A stretch of 64,000 bases of DNA from Sphingomonas soli NBRC 100801 (GTDB lineage: Bacteria > Pseudomonadota > Alphaproteobacteria > Sphingomonadales > Sphingomonadaceae): positions 214,471 to 278,470 of the forward strand of contig NZ_BCTZ01000013.1 of assembly GCF_001591025.1 (NCBI RefSeq), read 5' to 3'. The notes under the pieces are model-generated. The model worked only from the letters and a program-made list of their open reading frames with translations. It made no database searches and was not told the origin of the DNA. The translations under genes were made by a program, and so were the position numbers. Positions 7,118 through 16,457 of this stretch are shown here, piece after piece. How positions within the stretch are numbered: the first letter of the stretch is position 1; each line of letters starts with the position of its first letter.

Positions 7118-8166
7118 ACCCCGCCTATGACACGATCCTGTCGGCCGATGCCGAGACCCGTGCCGGGCTGTTCACCGCGACCGCGCAGCGCATCGGCACC
7201 ACGCCGCAGAATGTCGAGAAAGACTTCTGGGTGTGCTGGACGCTCGACGCGCTGTTCAACGGGCTTCCCGACGGCCCGCGCCTGCTGTTCAAGGGCGGCA
7301 CCTCCCTGTCCAAGGGGTTCGGGCTGATCCGCCGCTTCTCGGAGGATATCGACGTCACGGTGTTCCGCGACGATCTCGGCGAAGACTATTCGGTCGAGGA
7401 TCTGCAGGCGATGACCGGCAAGAAGCGCGAAAAGGCGCTCGATGCGATCCGAGAGGCATGCGAGGCCTTCATCAACGGCGCGATGCTCGACGGTCTCACG
7501 CAGATCGCCGCGGATGCCTCGGAGCGCTGCGGCATCGCGCCCGGCCAACTGAAGATCGTGCCCGACGCCAAGGACCGGCAGACGCTGCTCGTCAAATATC
7601 CGACCGCGACCGAGTTCGACGCCTATATCCCCAAGGCAGTGAAGATCGAGTCCGGCGCGAAGTCGGCGCTCGACCCGAACTCGATCCGTTCGATCCGCCC
7701 GTATCTGGAAGAGGATGCGCCGGGTCTCGATCTCGAAGTGCCCAACATCACGGTCGTCGATGCCGAGCGGACCTTCTGGGACAAGGTCGTCATCCTGCAC
7801 GGCCTGCGCCACTGGTACGAGTCCAAGGGCGTGCTGCGCGGCGGCGGCAACCGCATCTCGCGGCACTATTACGACCTGCACGAGCTGATGCAGTCGCCAC
7901 TCGGCGCGCAGGCGATCGCCGATCCCGCGCTCGGCGCCGACTGCGTCGCGCATGCCCGCATGTTCTTCAACCGCCCAGCATTCGATCTGGCGAGCGCCGT
8001 GCATCCAACCTTCGCGCTCATGCCGGAGCGCGAGATGTATGACGCGCTCAAGCTCGATTATGCAGCGATGTCGGGCATGATCTTCGGCACCGCACCCGGC
8101 TTCGAGGCCGTCACCGAGAGCATCGCCGAGCTCGAAAGACGCGTCAACGCCGCCGCAGCCAGTTGA
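7114..8166 (+). CDS. abiEii: AbiEii toxin, nucleotidyltransferase family
   Basis: A 350-aa toxin of the AbiE system, a DNA-polymerase-beta-like nucleotidyltransferase. Visible motifs are GGTSLSK (residues 61-67), then SEDIDV with the metal-binding Asp78/Asp80, the downstream VDAERTFWDKVVILH and RISRHYYDLHEL, matching the four conserved AbiEii motifs. It starts at ATG 7114 overlapping the antitoxin stop. The reading frame is intact, so the module may be functional. It is neutralised without stable protein binding in the family's best-studied members (type IV behaviour). Confidence 0.9.
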   Translation: MNPAYDTILSADAETRAGLFTATAQRIGTTPQNVEKDFWVCWTLDALFNGLPDGPRLLFKGGTSLSKGFGLIRRFSEDIDVTVFRDDLGEDYSVEDLQAMTGKKREKALDAIREACEAFINGAMLDGLTQIAADASERCGIAPGQLKIVPDAKDRQTLLVKYPTATEFDAYIPKAVKIESGAKSALDPNSIRSIRPYLEEDAPGLDLEVPNITVVDAERTFWDKVVILHGLRHWYESKGVLRGGGNRISRHYYDLHELMQSPLGAQAIADPALGADCVAHARMFFNRPAFDLASAVHPTFALMPEREMYDALKLDYAAMSGMIFGTAPGFEAVTESIAELERRVNAAAAS

Positions 8167-8283
8167 GCGCATCCCTAGGATTCGAACATGGTACAGCTGC
8201 CGGTCACCAAACGCCCTAACTTCGGCCGTTCAAGCGGTCCGCGGAGAATCCCGAAATCCGTCGTTCGTTAAGATGCCCGTCCG

Positions 8284-8577
8284 CTACGCCTCGGCTTCGG
8301 ACGCGCAAAATACGCCGTGGAGTGCTTCAAGCACCCGCGAAGCGCCCTCATGGGCAATCGAGTAATAGAGCGTCTGACCGTCTCGCCGAGCCGTCACGAT
8401 GCGATCCTTACGCAGCAGCGCAAGCTGCTGCGACACCGCGGCGTCGCGCATGCCCGTCAGGCGCACCAGTTCGCCAACCGGTTTCTCCCCCTCCCAGAGA
8501 TGGCGGAGGATCATGAGCCGGCTGCGTCCCGAGAGTGACTTCAGCAACTCCGATGCGCCGTCGAGCGCGCCAAGCAT
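8284..8577 (-). CDS. ArsR-family transcriptional regulator
   Basis: A ~97-aa winged-helix regulator from ATG 8577 (a GTG at 8589 would add four residues). ELLKSLSGRSRLMILRHLWEGE, VGELVRLTGMRDAAVSQQLALL and RDGQTLYYS are the standard ArsR helix-turn-helix and wing. Only one cysteine is visible, near the C-terminus (VFCASEAEA), so the classical metal site or the Cys pair of BigR/SqrR sulfur sensors is not complete. It sits beside a persulfide-dioxygenase-like gene, the usual partner of BigR, suggesting sulfide or persulfide control (inference). Confidence 0.8.
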   Translation of the reverse strand: MLGALDGASELLKSLSGRSRLMILRHLWEGEKPVGELVRLTGMRDAAVSQQLALLRKDRIVTARRDGQTLYYSIAHEGASRVLEALHGVFCASEAEA

Positions 8578-8599
8578 GTCTTCTTTCACAGCTCCACAG

Positions 8600-9156
8600 C
8601 TATGCAGGCGATGGTTCGGTTGCAACCCGGCCATCGTCGCGCAGCACCACATAAATCGCGGGGATCACGGGCACGGTCAGCAAGGTCGAGGAGGCGAGGC
8701 CGAACAGCAGCGAGATCGCCAGGCCCTGGAAGATCGGGTCGGTAAGGATGACGCCCGCCCCGATCATCGCCGCCAGCGCGGTGAGAAGGATCGGCTTGAA
8801 CCGGATCGATCCGGCCGCGATCAGCACCTCGCGTAGCGCCTTGTCCTTCACCTGGGTGTGGCGGATGAAGTCGACGAGCAGGATCGAGTTGCGCACGATG
8901 ATCCCGGCGAGCGCGATGAAGCCGATCATCGATGTCGCGGTGAACGGCGCGCCGAAGAGCATGTGGCCGATGACGATGCCGACCAGCGTCAGCGGGATCG
9001 GGGTCAGGATTACTAAGGGCAGACGGAAGCTGCGGAACTGCGCGACGACCAGGAAATAGATGCCGAGCAGCGCTGCGCCGAATGCCGCGCCCATGTCGCG
9101 GAAGGTGACCCAGGTGATCTCCCACTCCCCCTCCCAAAGCAAGGTCGGCCGACTCT
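8600..9156 (-). pseudogene. RND efflux transporter, C-terminal remnant
   Basis: About 180 residues from the C-terminal membrane domain of a heavy RND pump: WEGEWEITWVTFRDMG, then helices (ALLGIYFLVVAQFRSF, LVILTPIPLTLVGIVIGH), the conserved FTATSMIGFIALAGIIVRNS segment, and the final helices to a natural stop. Complete pumps are ~1030-1070 aa, so more than 80% of the gene is gone; the sequence upstream of about 9156 in this frame is unrelated. The stop is ten bases before the ArsR start codon, so regulator and pump were probably once co-transcribed. It cannot make a working transporter. Confidence 0.85.
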
Positions 9157-9286
9157 CGTCCTCGGGCTGGCCGTGCAGGCTGTCCGCCTTCGCCGGTCTC
9201 AACATGATCCAGGCGGCATTCTCCGGCTGGTGCCCGGCGGCGATGCTGTTCAAGGCACTCGGCCTGCGTGCGGGCAACGCGTTTCG

Positions 9287-10237
9287 ATGAGCGCCGCCGC
9301 CTGCTGTCCGATCCGCGACGAAGCGCTAGAGCAAGCGAACACAGTGGTTGCCGCTGCGCTCGATGCGCCGGCGCTTCGCCCCCAGGTGCGCGCATTCTTC
9401 GACGACGCGACGTTCACGGCAAGCTATGTCGTGCATGATCCCGCAACGCGCCGCGCGGCAATCATCGACTCGGTGCTCGACTATGATCCGGCAGCGGGGC
9501 GGACCTCGCACGCCTCGGCCGAGGCGATCCTGGCTTATGTCCGGGAGAACGCGCTGAGCGTCGACTGGCTGCTCGAGACGCACGCGCACGCCGATCATCT
9601 CTCGGCCGCGCCCTGGCTCCAGCAGCGCCTCGGCGGCAAACTGGCGATCGGCCGCGCGATCACTGTCGTGCAAGAGACCTTCGGCAAGCTTTTCAACGCG
9701 GGGACCGAATTCGCGCGCGACGGATCGCAGTTCGACCGGCTGTTCGACGATGGCGACAGCTTCGCGCTCGGCAATCTCCAAATCGCCGTCATTCATGTGC
9801 CCGGCCATACTCCCGCCGACCTCGCCTATGTCATTGGCGATGCGGTGTTCGCCGGCGACACGATTTTCATGCCCGACTACGGCACCGCGCGCGCCGACTT
9901 CCCGGGTGGGGACGCGGCGCAGCTCTATCGCTCGATCCGCCGGCTGCTCGAGCTCCCTCGCCAGGCGCGGCTGTTCCTGTGCCACGACTATAAGGCGCCG
10001 GGCCGCGAACGCTTCGCCTGGGAAACGACGATCGGCGCCGAGCGCGACGCCAACATCCACATTCACGATGGGATCGGCTAGGCGGAGTTCGTCGCGATGC
10101 GCACCACACGCGACCGAACGCTCGACATGCCGAGGCTCCTCCTGCCCTCGGTGCAGGTCAATATGCGCGGCGGCCACTTCCCCGAACCCGAGGCGAACAG
10201 CGTCCGCTACCTCAAGATTCCCGTCGACGCGATCTGA
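9287..10237 (+). pseudogene. MBL-fold persulfide dioxygenase-like (Blh/ETHE1) gene with in-frame amber stop
   Basis: From ATG 9287 the frame reads a metallo-beta-lactamase-fold protein with the metal motif ETHAHADHL (His99, His101, Asp103, His104), VPGHTPADL and VFAGDTIF. A TAG at 10079-10081 stops it after 264 aa. The same frame then continues for 51 more codons (AEFVAMRTTRDRTLDMPRLL, QVNMRGG, VRYLKIPVDAI) to TGA 10235-10237, and these are the C-terminal residues normal for Blh/ETHE1-like enzymes of ~317 aa. So a nonsense mutation removed a conserved tail. The shortened enzyme may or may not be active. Its neighbour is an ArsR regulator, as in bigR loci. Confidence 0.8.
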
Positions 10238-10270
10238 TCGCGTCCGTCAGCAAGCAAAGGCATCCCATCA

Positions 10271-10875
10271 ATGGCACATAAGCCACTCGCTCCCGGCATC
10301 GGCATCACCACCCAGCTCACGCCCGAAGGCATCGCCGCCGCCAAGGCGGCAGGGTTTCCCTTCGCGGCCGTTTCGGTCGTCGACCGATCGCGACTATGGC
10401 TTGCGGTTTCCTACGGCTTCGATCCGCGGGAATTCACCCGGCCCGACAGTTTCTGCGACGCAGCGATCCAGGTTCCGGGCTTTGCACCCCTTTGCGTGGC
10501 CGATGCGTGGACGGAGCCCCGTTTCAATTCGCTCCGGCCGTGATCGAGATGAACGTGCGCGCCTATTATGCGGCGCCTCTGGTGTCCAGCGGCGGCCATG
10601 CTCTGGGCACGCTATGCCTCCTGGACCAGAAACCTCGCACCGCGGACCTGGGCACGCTCGAACTATTGTCCTCTCTCGCCGCAGACGCGGCAGCCGTGAT
10701 CGGCCGGGAAAGAAACGCGCTCGCCTATTCCGAACACGCCATTGCGGAACTCTGCACACGGATTCGCTTTGCGATCGGCGAACAAAACGACGCAGAAGTT
10801 GCTATTCTCGATGCGGAGCTCCGCCGGCTCGAAGCAAAGCTGAACCCGCAATGGCAGTCGGGGCGGTCCCAATAG
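10271..10875 (+). pseudogene. GAF-domain protein broken by a frameshift
   Basis: Two frames together give one GAF protein of ~200 aa. The first (ATG 10271 to 10543) reads GIAAAKAAGFPFAAVSVVDR through PLCVADAWTEPRFNSL; the second, read one frame later from about 10533, continues PAVIEMNVRAYYAAPLVSS, GHALGTLCLLDQKPR and a helical tail ending at 10875. The junction lies in a C-rich run near 10530-10537, and one missing base restores NSLPAVIEM. It was probably a small signalling or redox-sensing protein. A sequencing error would look the same. Confidence 0.75.
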
Positions 10876-11046
10876 GGTCAGGATCGCGGCATATCAATGC
10901 GCAAGACGCAGATTCTCGCCGTGCCGCCAGGCGGTGACACGCTTCCCGAAGAGCTGCGGAAAATCCTCATAGATGACGGATCGCACGTTGGACTCACACC
11001 GGCGTGATTTGCGTAACGCGGCCTTATGGAACGCCATGCGCCGGAT

Positions 11047-12789
11047 TCAGAAGATTCGAGACCCCGGTCCGGACGCGACGTCGCTTCGAGACCCTACGAA
11101 ACCAAGCAGCATCCGGGCCTTGGGCAGTTCGCATTCGAAGAAAAAGCGGCAAGCCTGCAGTTTTCCCTCGACCAAGCGTCCCGCCTCGACACCCCTTTGC
11201 GTCGACCCGGCGGCCGCTATGGCCTGATCCAGCCACAGCCAGGCCACCACGACATGGCCGAACGCCCGCAGGAACGCCGTCGCATTGTCGAGCGCGGAAT
11301 TGCCGGGGCAGCCGCGCAGGTCCGCGATTGTCGAATTCACCCTAGACCAGGACTCGCCCAAGGTCCGGGAATGACCCTCCAGACCGGCGTCGGCCCGCGC
11401 AGCACTTATGGTCCTCAGGATCGCCTGATCCAGCACTGCCATTCCGGAACTGTCCTGCAAGATCTTGCGCCCGATCAGGTCAATCGCCTGGATAGAGGTG
11501 GTGCCTTCATGGATCGGATTCAGGCGGTTGTCCCGCCAGAGCTGTTCGACCTCGAAATCGCGCGTATAGCCATAACCGCCATGGATCTGGATCGCGATGT
11601 CGTTGGCGACCAGGCCATATTCGGACGGCCAGGTCTTGGCGACCGGGGTGAGCAGGGCCAGTAGCGCCGCTGCCTCCGCATCATGCTCCGCGAGATCCAC
11701 CAAGCGCGCGCAATAGAGGCACAGCGCCAGCGCGCCTTCGGCATAGACTTTTTGCTCGAGCAGCATCCGGCGGACATCGGCATGCTCGACGATCGCGACC
11801 GGTGGACCACCGCGCTGGCCGGGCGGGCGTCCCTGAAGCCGCTCCTTCGCATAGTCGACCGAAAGCAGGTGGCTGCGATAGGCCATCGCGGCCGCGCCGA
11901 TCCCGACCCCGATCCGCGCTTCGTTCATCATCTGGAACATCTGGCGCAGCCCCTGCCCCGGCGCGCCGACGATCCAGCCGGTCGCCCCGCCCTGCTCGCC
12001 GAAATTGAGCAGGCAATTGGCCGTGCCGCGATAACCCATCTTGTGGTTCAGTCCGGCCACGCTCACATCGTTGCGCGTCCCGTCGGGCAGGACCTTGGGC
12101 ACGATGAACAGCGAGATGCCGGCGGTGCCTTCGGGCAGCTTCCCATCCGCGCCGGGTACCTTGGCGAGCACCAGATGGACGATGTTCGCGCTGGCGTCCT
12201 GGTCGCCGCCCGAGATCCACATCTTGTTACCGGCGATGCGATAGCGGTCGCCTAACCCGTCGCAGCCATCGGGTTCGGCGCGGGTAGTGACATCGGCGAG
12301 GCTCGATCCCGCCTGCGGTTCGGACAGGCACATGGTACCAAACCACTCGCCCGCAATCTGCGGCCGGGCAAATGCCTCGAACTGCGCGGACGTACCAAAG
12401 GTCGCGATCAGCCGCGCATTGGCGACGGTCAGCATCGGATAGGCCGCGGTGGCGGCATTGGCAGCCGCGAAGAAGGCGAACGATGCCGCGCACACGAGAT
12501 AGGGCAAGCCCAGCCCGCCTTGCTCGGCTAGGAAGCCCGCCGAGAACAGGCCCACCTCGGCATATTGCGCCAGCGCCTCGCCGATCGCCGGGCAGATGCG
12601 CACCTGTCCATCGTCCAGATACGGTTCCTCGACGTCGCTGCGCTTGTAGTGCGTCAGGAAGGAGTGGGCAGCGAGCTTCTCCGACAGGTCGAGAACCATG
12701 TCGATCGTCTCGCGATCGGTCAGCGCCGCCGCACCGAGCCAGTCGTGGAGCAGGAAATCAACGTCGCGACGGCTGAGCAGGCGAGTCAT
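11047..12789 (-). CDS. Acyl-CoA dehydrogenase, long (~580 aa) family
   Basis: An FAD-dependent alpha,beta-dehydrogenase of CoA thioesters, 580 aa, start ATG 12789 overlapping the SDR stop. Visible are GTMCLSEPQAGSSLADVTTR (flavin/substrate loop), NKMWISGGDQD, HKMGYRGTANCLLNFG, and QIHGGYGYTRDFEVEQLWRD with NPIHEGTTSIQAIDL, where the catalytic Glu of this family is expected near the RD..I.EGT segment. A C-terminal four-helix extension (about 470-580) is typical of the 590-aa subfamily used on longer or aromatic acyl-CoA. It is the last gene of a five-gene coupled array. Confidence 0.92.
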   Translation of the reverse strand: MTRLLSRRDVDFLLHDWLGAAALTDRETIDMVLDLSEKLAAHSFLTHYKRSDVEEPYLDDGQVRICPAIGEALAQYAEVGLFSAGFLAEQGGLGLPYLVCAASFAFFAAANAATAAYPMLTVANARLIATFGTSAQFEAFARPQIAGEWFGTMCLSEPQAGSSLADVTTRAEPDGCDGLGDRYRIAGNKMWISGGDQDASANIVHLVLAKVPGADGKLPEGTAGISLFIVPKVLPDGTRNDVSVAGLNHKMGYRGTANCLLNFGEQGGATGWIVGAPGQGLRQMFQMMNEARIGVGIGAAAMAYRSHLLSVDYAKERLQGRPPGQRGGPPVAIVEHADVRRMLLEQKVYAEGALALCLYCARLVDLAEHDAEAAALLALLTPVAKTWPSEYGLVANDIAIQIHGGYGYTRDFEVEQLWRDNRLNPIHEGTTSIQAIDLIGRKILQDSSGMAVLDQAILRTISAARADAGLEGHSRTLGESWSRVNSTIADLRGCPGNSALDNATAFLRAFGHVVVAWLWLDQAIAAAGSTQRGVEAGRLVEGKLQACRFFFECELPKARMLLGFVGSRSDVASGPGSRIF

Positions 12790-13553
12790 ATGATCGTCGT
12801 TCCTCCATCCACCACCAGCACCTGCCCGGTGATATGCCCGCCCGCGTCCGATGCGAGCAACAGCGCCGGCCCCATCAGGTCGGTATCGCCGCCAAGCTTG
12901 CCCAGCGGCGTCTGGTGCAGCAACGCCCCGCCATGCGTATCCAGCGTCGAGCCGGTCATCTTCGACGGGAAGAAGCCTGGCGCCAGTGCATTGACGCGAA
13001 TGCCGCGCGGCCCCCACTCGGCGGCGAGCGCACGGGTCAGGTTGATCACCGCGCCCTTGGCGGTGTTGTAGGCGATCGTGCCGATCCGGTCGGGATGATG
13101 GCCCAGCAGCCCCTCAATCGATGCGACATTGATCACCGCACCCTTGCCCTGCGGCAGGAAGGCGGCGCGCGCCACCGCCTGGGTCAGCAGGAACAGGCCG
13201 GTGACGTTGAGGTCGATCACCTTGCTCCATCCCTCCAGCGGATACGCCTCCGCCGGTGCTCCCCAGCTTGTGCCGGCATTGTTCACCAGGACGTCGATCC
13301 GCCCGAAATGCGCCATCACGCGACTGGTGAGATCGGCGACCGCTTCAGGCGTGCCTAGATCGGCAGCGAAAGCCACCGCGTCGCCGCCCAGCTCCGCGAC
13401 TGCCGCGTCGAGTTCGTTCTGCTTGCGTGCAACCAGCGCGAGCGACGCCCCATATTCGCCAAGCGCCCGGGCGATCTGCAACCCCAGCCCCCGCGATCCT
13501 CCGGTGACGATCGACACGCGGCCGGTCAGGTCAAACAATCCCGCGAGGCTCAT
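12786..13553 (-). CDS. Short-chain dehydrogenase/reductase
   Basis: A 255-aa NAD(P)-dependent oxidoreductase. The nucleotide site is TGGSRGLGLQIA (about residues 18-29), followed by NNAGTS, catalytic Ser in NVASIEG and the YNTAK Tyr/Lys pair. It ends VVDGGTTII, usual for SDRs. ATGA overlaps occur at both ends (with the GH1 gene upstream and the dehydrogenase downstream). In this context it is likely the 3-hydroxyacyl or alcohol oxidation step of the same pathway; the substrate is not readable from sequence. Confidence 0.9.
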   Translation of the reverse strand: MSLAGLFDLTGRVSIVTGGSRGLGLQIARALGEYGASLALVARKQNELDAAVAELGGDAVAFAADLGTPEAVADLTSRVMAHFGRIDVLVNNAGTSWGAPAEAYPLEGWSKVIDLNVTGLFLLTQAVARAAFLPQGKGAVINVASIEGLLGHHPDRIGTIAYNTAKGAVINLTRALAAEWGPRGIRVNALAPGFFPSKMTGSTLDTHGGALLHQTPLGKLGGDTDLMGPALLLASDAGGHITGQVLVVDGGTTII

Positions 13554-14863
13554 CGCCGTTCTCCGATCAATCTGGCATAGTGTCGCGCGCTGGGTTTCAT
13601 GCTGCGGACGAAGCTGGCCCGGTCGACATCGACCAGCCCGAAGCGCTGGCCATAGCCCTGCGTCCATTCGAAATTGTCGAGCAGCGACCAGTAGATATAG
13701 CTGTGGACCGCGATGCCCTCAGCTTGGCAGCGTTCCACTTCGGCGATGCTCGCGTCCAGCCACGCGATCCGGCGCGCGTCATTGTCGGTACCGATGCCTG
13801 TCTCGGTGACGTAGATCGGCCTGACGGTCTTGCGCGCTGCAAGCCGGATCGTGTGGCCCAGCGCCTGGGGGTAATATTCGTAACCGGCGCCGGTCAGTTC
13901 CGCGCCTTCGGGCGGCGGCATCAACCCGTTCGCGTCCGCGCGCATCCGGGTGTAGGTCTGAACGCCGACAAAGTCGCTGGCGTTCACTGCATCCCACCAA
14001 CTGCCATAGAGTTCAGATTCGAGGCGCGCTGCGACGCTGTTCTCACCGAACGGCTCGACGGCTTGGGTCGAGAGCGTCACGCCGACCAGGAAATCGCCCG
14101 GCCCTGCCTTGATCGCCTGATAGGCCTTGGCCTGCGCGTCGAGCAAATTGCCGTCGATCCGGTCGGGATCGGCGAACAGGATCGAGGAGAAGGCGGGCGC
14201 GTTCGTCGCTTTCGCGGCCGCCGCGATCATCGCGACGCGCTTCGCCCGATATTCCGGCGTAGCCGCCCCGCGCCACAGCTTTGCCAGCAAATGGATATTC
14301 GCTTCGTTGAACGGCGACGCCATGCCGATCTGGTCGCCCAGCGCGCGCGTGGCGGTGTCGCAGAAGCGCGCGAACAGATCGGCGCTGTCGGCCACTTCCC
14401 ACCCGCCACGCATCGCGAACCAGCGCGGCACGGTGAAGTGGCTGTAGGTGACGATGGGCAGCAGGCCATGCGCGCGGCAGTCGGTCAGGACGCGCCGGTA
14501 ATGGTCCAGTGCCGCAATGGAGAATTTCCCCGGCTCCGGCTCGATTCGCGCCCATTCGATCCCGAAGCGATAGCAGTTGAGACCGATCGCGCGCGCGATC
14601 GCGAAATCCTGCTGGTACCGGTTCAGGCTGTCGCACGCGTCGCCCGACGGTTCCTTGTAGACCGTTTCGGGCAGATGCTCGAGCAACCAGCTATCCGACG
14701 CGACATTGCCGCCCTCGCTCTGATGCGCGGAGATCGCGGCGCCCCACAGAAAGCCCTTGGGCATTCGCCGCCGAGCGCCCTGCGCAGGCAGCGCGACGGC
14801 CATCGACGCCGCGGTCATTCCGGCGATCACGCTGCGCCGCGTGGCCGTGATGTGGTCAGCCAT
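13550..14863 (-). CDS. Glycoside hydrolase family 1 (beta-glucosidase) with Tat-like signal
   Basis: A 437-aa enzyme from ATG 14863. The N-terminus (TATRRSVIAGMTAASMAVAL then ALPAQGA) is a twin-arginine-type signal, pointing to the periplasm. The mature part shows the GH1 start GFLWGAAISAHQSEGG, the YRFGIEWARIEPEPG strand, the acid/base Glu in SPFNEANIH and the nucleophile Glu in YVTETGIGTDND, a TETG variant of the common TENG. WSLLDNFEWTQGYGQRFGLV is the conserved end. It should release glucose-like sugars from a beta-glycoside that the rest of the operon processes. It overlaps both neighbours. Confidence 0.92.
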   Translation of the reverse strand: MADHITATRRSVIAGMTAASMAVALPAQGARRRMPKGFLWGAAISAHQSEGGNVASDSWLLEHLPETVYKEPSGDACDSLNRYQQDFAIARAIGLNCYRFGIEWARIEPEPGKFSIAALDHYRRVLTDCRAHGLLPIVTYSHFTVPRWFAMRGGWEVADSADLFARFCDTATRALGDQIGMASPFNEANIHLLAKLWRGAATPEYRAKRVAMIAAAAKATNAPAFSSILFADPDRIDGNLLDAQAKAYQAIKAGPGDFLVGVTLSTQAVEPFGENSVAARLESELYGSWWDAVNASDFVGVQTYTRMRADANGLMPPPEGAELTGAGYEYYPQALGHTIRLAARKTVRPIYVTETGIGTDNDARRIAWLDASIAEVERCQAEGIAVHSYIYWSLLDNFEWTQGYGQRFGLVDVDRASFVRSMKPSARHYARLIGERR

Positions 14864-16457
14864 AATCCGCCCCCAGCCGTTTCTTGTCGATCTTGCCGGT
14901 CGGCGCGAGCGGCATCTCCGCCACCCGAATGATGGCATCCGGCAGCCACCAGCTCGCGACCTTCGCGCGCAACGCCGCCATCAGGGTCTCGTCGCTGATC
15001 TCAGCGCCCTTGCGGGGTTCAACCACCAGCACCGGCCGCTCTCCCCATTTCGGATGTTCCCGCGCAATCACCGCGGCCTGCGCCACTTCGGGCAGCGAAC
15101 CGACGATGGCTTCGATCTCGCCCGGATTGATCCACTCGCCGCCCGACTTGATCAGGTCCTTCGCCCGCCCGGTAATGCTGACATTGCCGCTGGCGTCGAT
15201 CATTGCGAGATCGCCCGTGTCGAACCAGCCATCGCCGTCGGTCGCCGGTGCGTCATGCCCGAAATAGCGTTCGACCACGCTTGCCCCGCGCACCCGCAGC
15301 CGCCCTTCCCGCCCCCGCTGTTCGGGTAGCGCCACGCCCTCGGCATCGGTGAGCAACAAATCGACTCCCAGTGGCGGGCGGCCCGACTGGGCAGCGCGCC
15401 GGACGGGTGCGGTCGCTGGTGTGGTGGTACCCAGCGGGGACATTTCGGTCATGCCCCAACTGGTCTGGACGGTAGCGCCGAGACGGTGCTCGAGCCGGTC
15501 CATCAGCGCCTGTGGCACGGGCGATCCCCCGAGCAGCACGCGCTGGAGCGACGGAACCGCGCCGCCGGTCCGATCGAGATGATCGACCAGCCCCAGCCAG
15601 ACCGTCGCGACCCCCACCGCCACGGTGACGCCTTCGGCCTCGATCAGTCCGGCCAGGCTGGCGCCATCCTGATGCCGCCCCGGCAGCACCAGCTTCGCAC
15701 CCGCCGCCGGCCCGGAGAACGGCACCCCCCAGCCATTGGCGTGGAACATCGGCACCGCGACCAGCACCGTATCGCGCACGGTGAGGCCGATCACATCGGC
15801 CTGGAGCTGGTGGATGGTGTGCAGATAGTTGGAGCGATGCGTGTAGGTGACTCCCTTCGGCGCGCCGGTGGTGCCCGAGGTGAAGCAGAGGCCTGCGGGC
15901 AGGTTCTCGTCGAACCCGCCCCATTCCACCGGCTCACCATATTCGGCCAGCCATTGCGCGTACCGCCATACCGGCACGCCCGGAATATCCGGCAGTGACA
16001 AGTCCGCACCGGGCTCCTCCAGCACAACGACATGCCGGATGCCGGGGCACAGCGGCATCAGCGCCTCGGCCAGCGGCGCAAGATCAGGGCTGATCGCCAG
16101 CAGCGGATTGCCTGCCTGCCGGATCACGTCGGCGAGATGCGCGGGGGCGAGGCGCGGGTTCAGCGTGTGGCAGACCACCCCGATCCCCATCGCGCCGTAC
16201 CAGCATTCCATATGCGCCTGGCTGTTCCAGGCCAGCAGGCCGAGATGGTCGCCTTCGCGCAGCCCCAGCTTGCGCAGCGCCCCGGACAGCCGGTTGCTGC
16301 GTTCGCGAAGCCCGGCATAGCCGATCCGGCTGGTCGCCCCGCCCTCGCCTGCACTCACCACCTCGGCCGCGCCATGCCATTTCGCGGCATGATCGATCAG
16401 CCGGTCGAGCGTGAGCGCATAGGATTGCATCGCTCCGGGGATCCTCGCCCCGATCAT
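14856..16457 (-). CDS. AMP-dependent acyl-CoA synthetase/ligase
   Basis: A 533-aa adenylate-forming enzyme that activates a carboxylic acid to its CoA thioester. The start ATG 16457 overlaps the MFS stop. Motifs: P-loop-like CFTSGTTGAPKGVTYTH, VPMFHANGWG, QTSWGMTEMSP, FDTGDLAMID, GRAKDLIKSGGEWINPGEIE and the catalytic C-terminal Lys in PTGKIDKKRL. It resembles medium/long-chain fatty-acid or aryl-acid ligases. It would supply the substrate of the downstream acyl-CoA dehydrogenase. Its 3' end overlaps the GH1 start by eight bases. Confidence 0.93.
   Translation of the reverse strand: MIGARIPGAMQSYALTLDRLIDHAAKWHGAAEVVSAGEGGATSRIGYAGLRERSNRLSGALRKLGLREGDHLGLLAWNSQAHMECWYGAMGIGVVCHTLNPRLAPAHLADVIRQAGNPLLAISPDLAPLAEALMPLCPGIRHVVVLEEPGADLSLPDIPGVPVWRYAQWLAEYGEPVEWGGFDENLPAGLCFTSGTTGAPKGVTYTHRSNYLHTIHQLQADVIGLTVRDTVLVAVPMFHANGWGVPFSGPAAGAKLVLPGRHQDGASLAGLIEAEGVTVAVGVATVWLGLVDHLDRTGGAVPSLQRVLLGGSPVPQALMDRLEHRLGATVQTSWGMTEMSPLGTTTPATAPVRRAAQSGRPPLGVDLLLTDAEGVALPEQRGREGRLRVRGASVVERYFGHDAPATDGDGWFDTGDLAMIDASGNVSITGRAKDLIKSGGEWINPGEIEAIVGSLPEVAQAAVIAREHPKWGERPVLVVEPRKGAEISDETLMAALRAKVASWWLPDAIIRVAEMPLAPTGKIDKKRLGADYG

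Noticed and set aside
6886..8172. 428-codon frame opposite abiEii
   Set aside because: Mirror of a well-supported AbiEii protein with all its motifs; the antisense product is His/Arg-rich without any domain.
8163..8190. Reverse-strand sequence GTTCGAATCC like a tRNA T-loop just after abiEii
   Set aside because: The neighbouring arms (CCATG and CTAGG) do not pair and no acceptor, D or anticodon arms with proper pairing could be built; at most a very decayed tRNA end.
10897..11007. 36-codon frame starting MRKTQILAVPPGGDTL
   Set aside because: No clear ribosome site, no recognised family and lies between a pseudogene and a convergent gene; not enough to call a gene.
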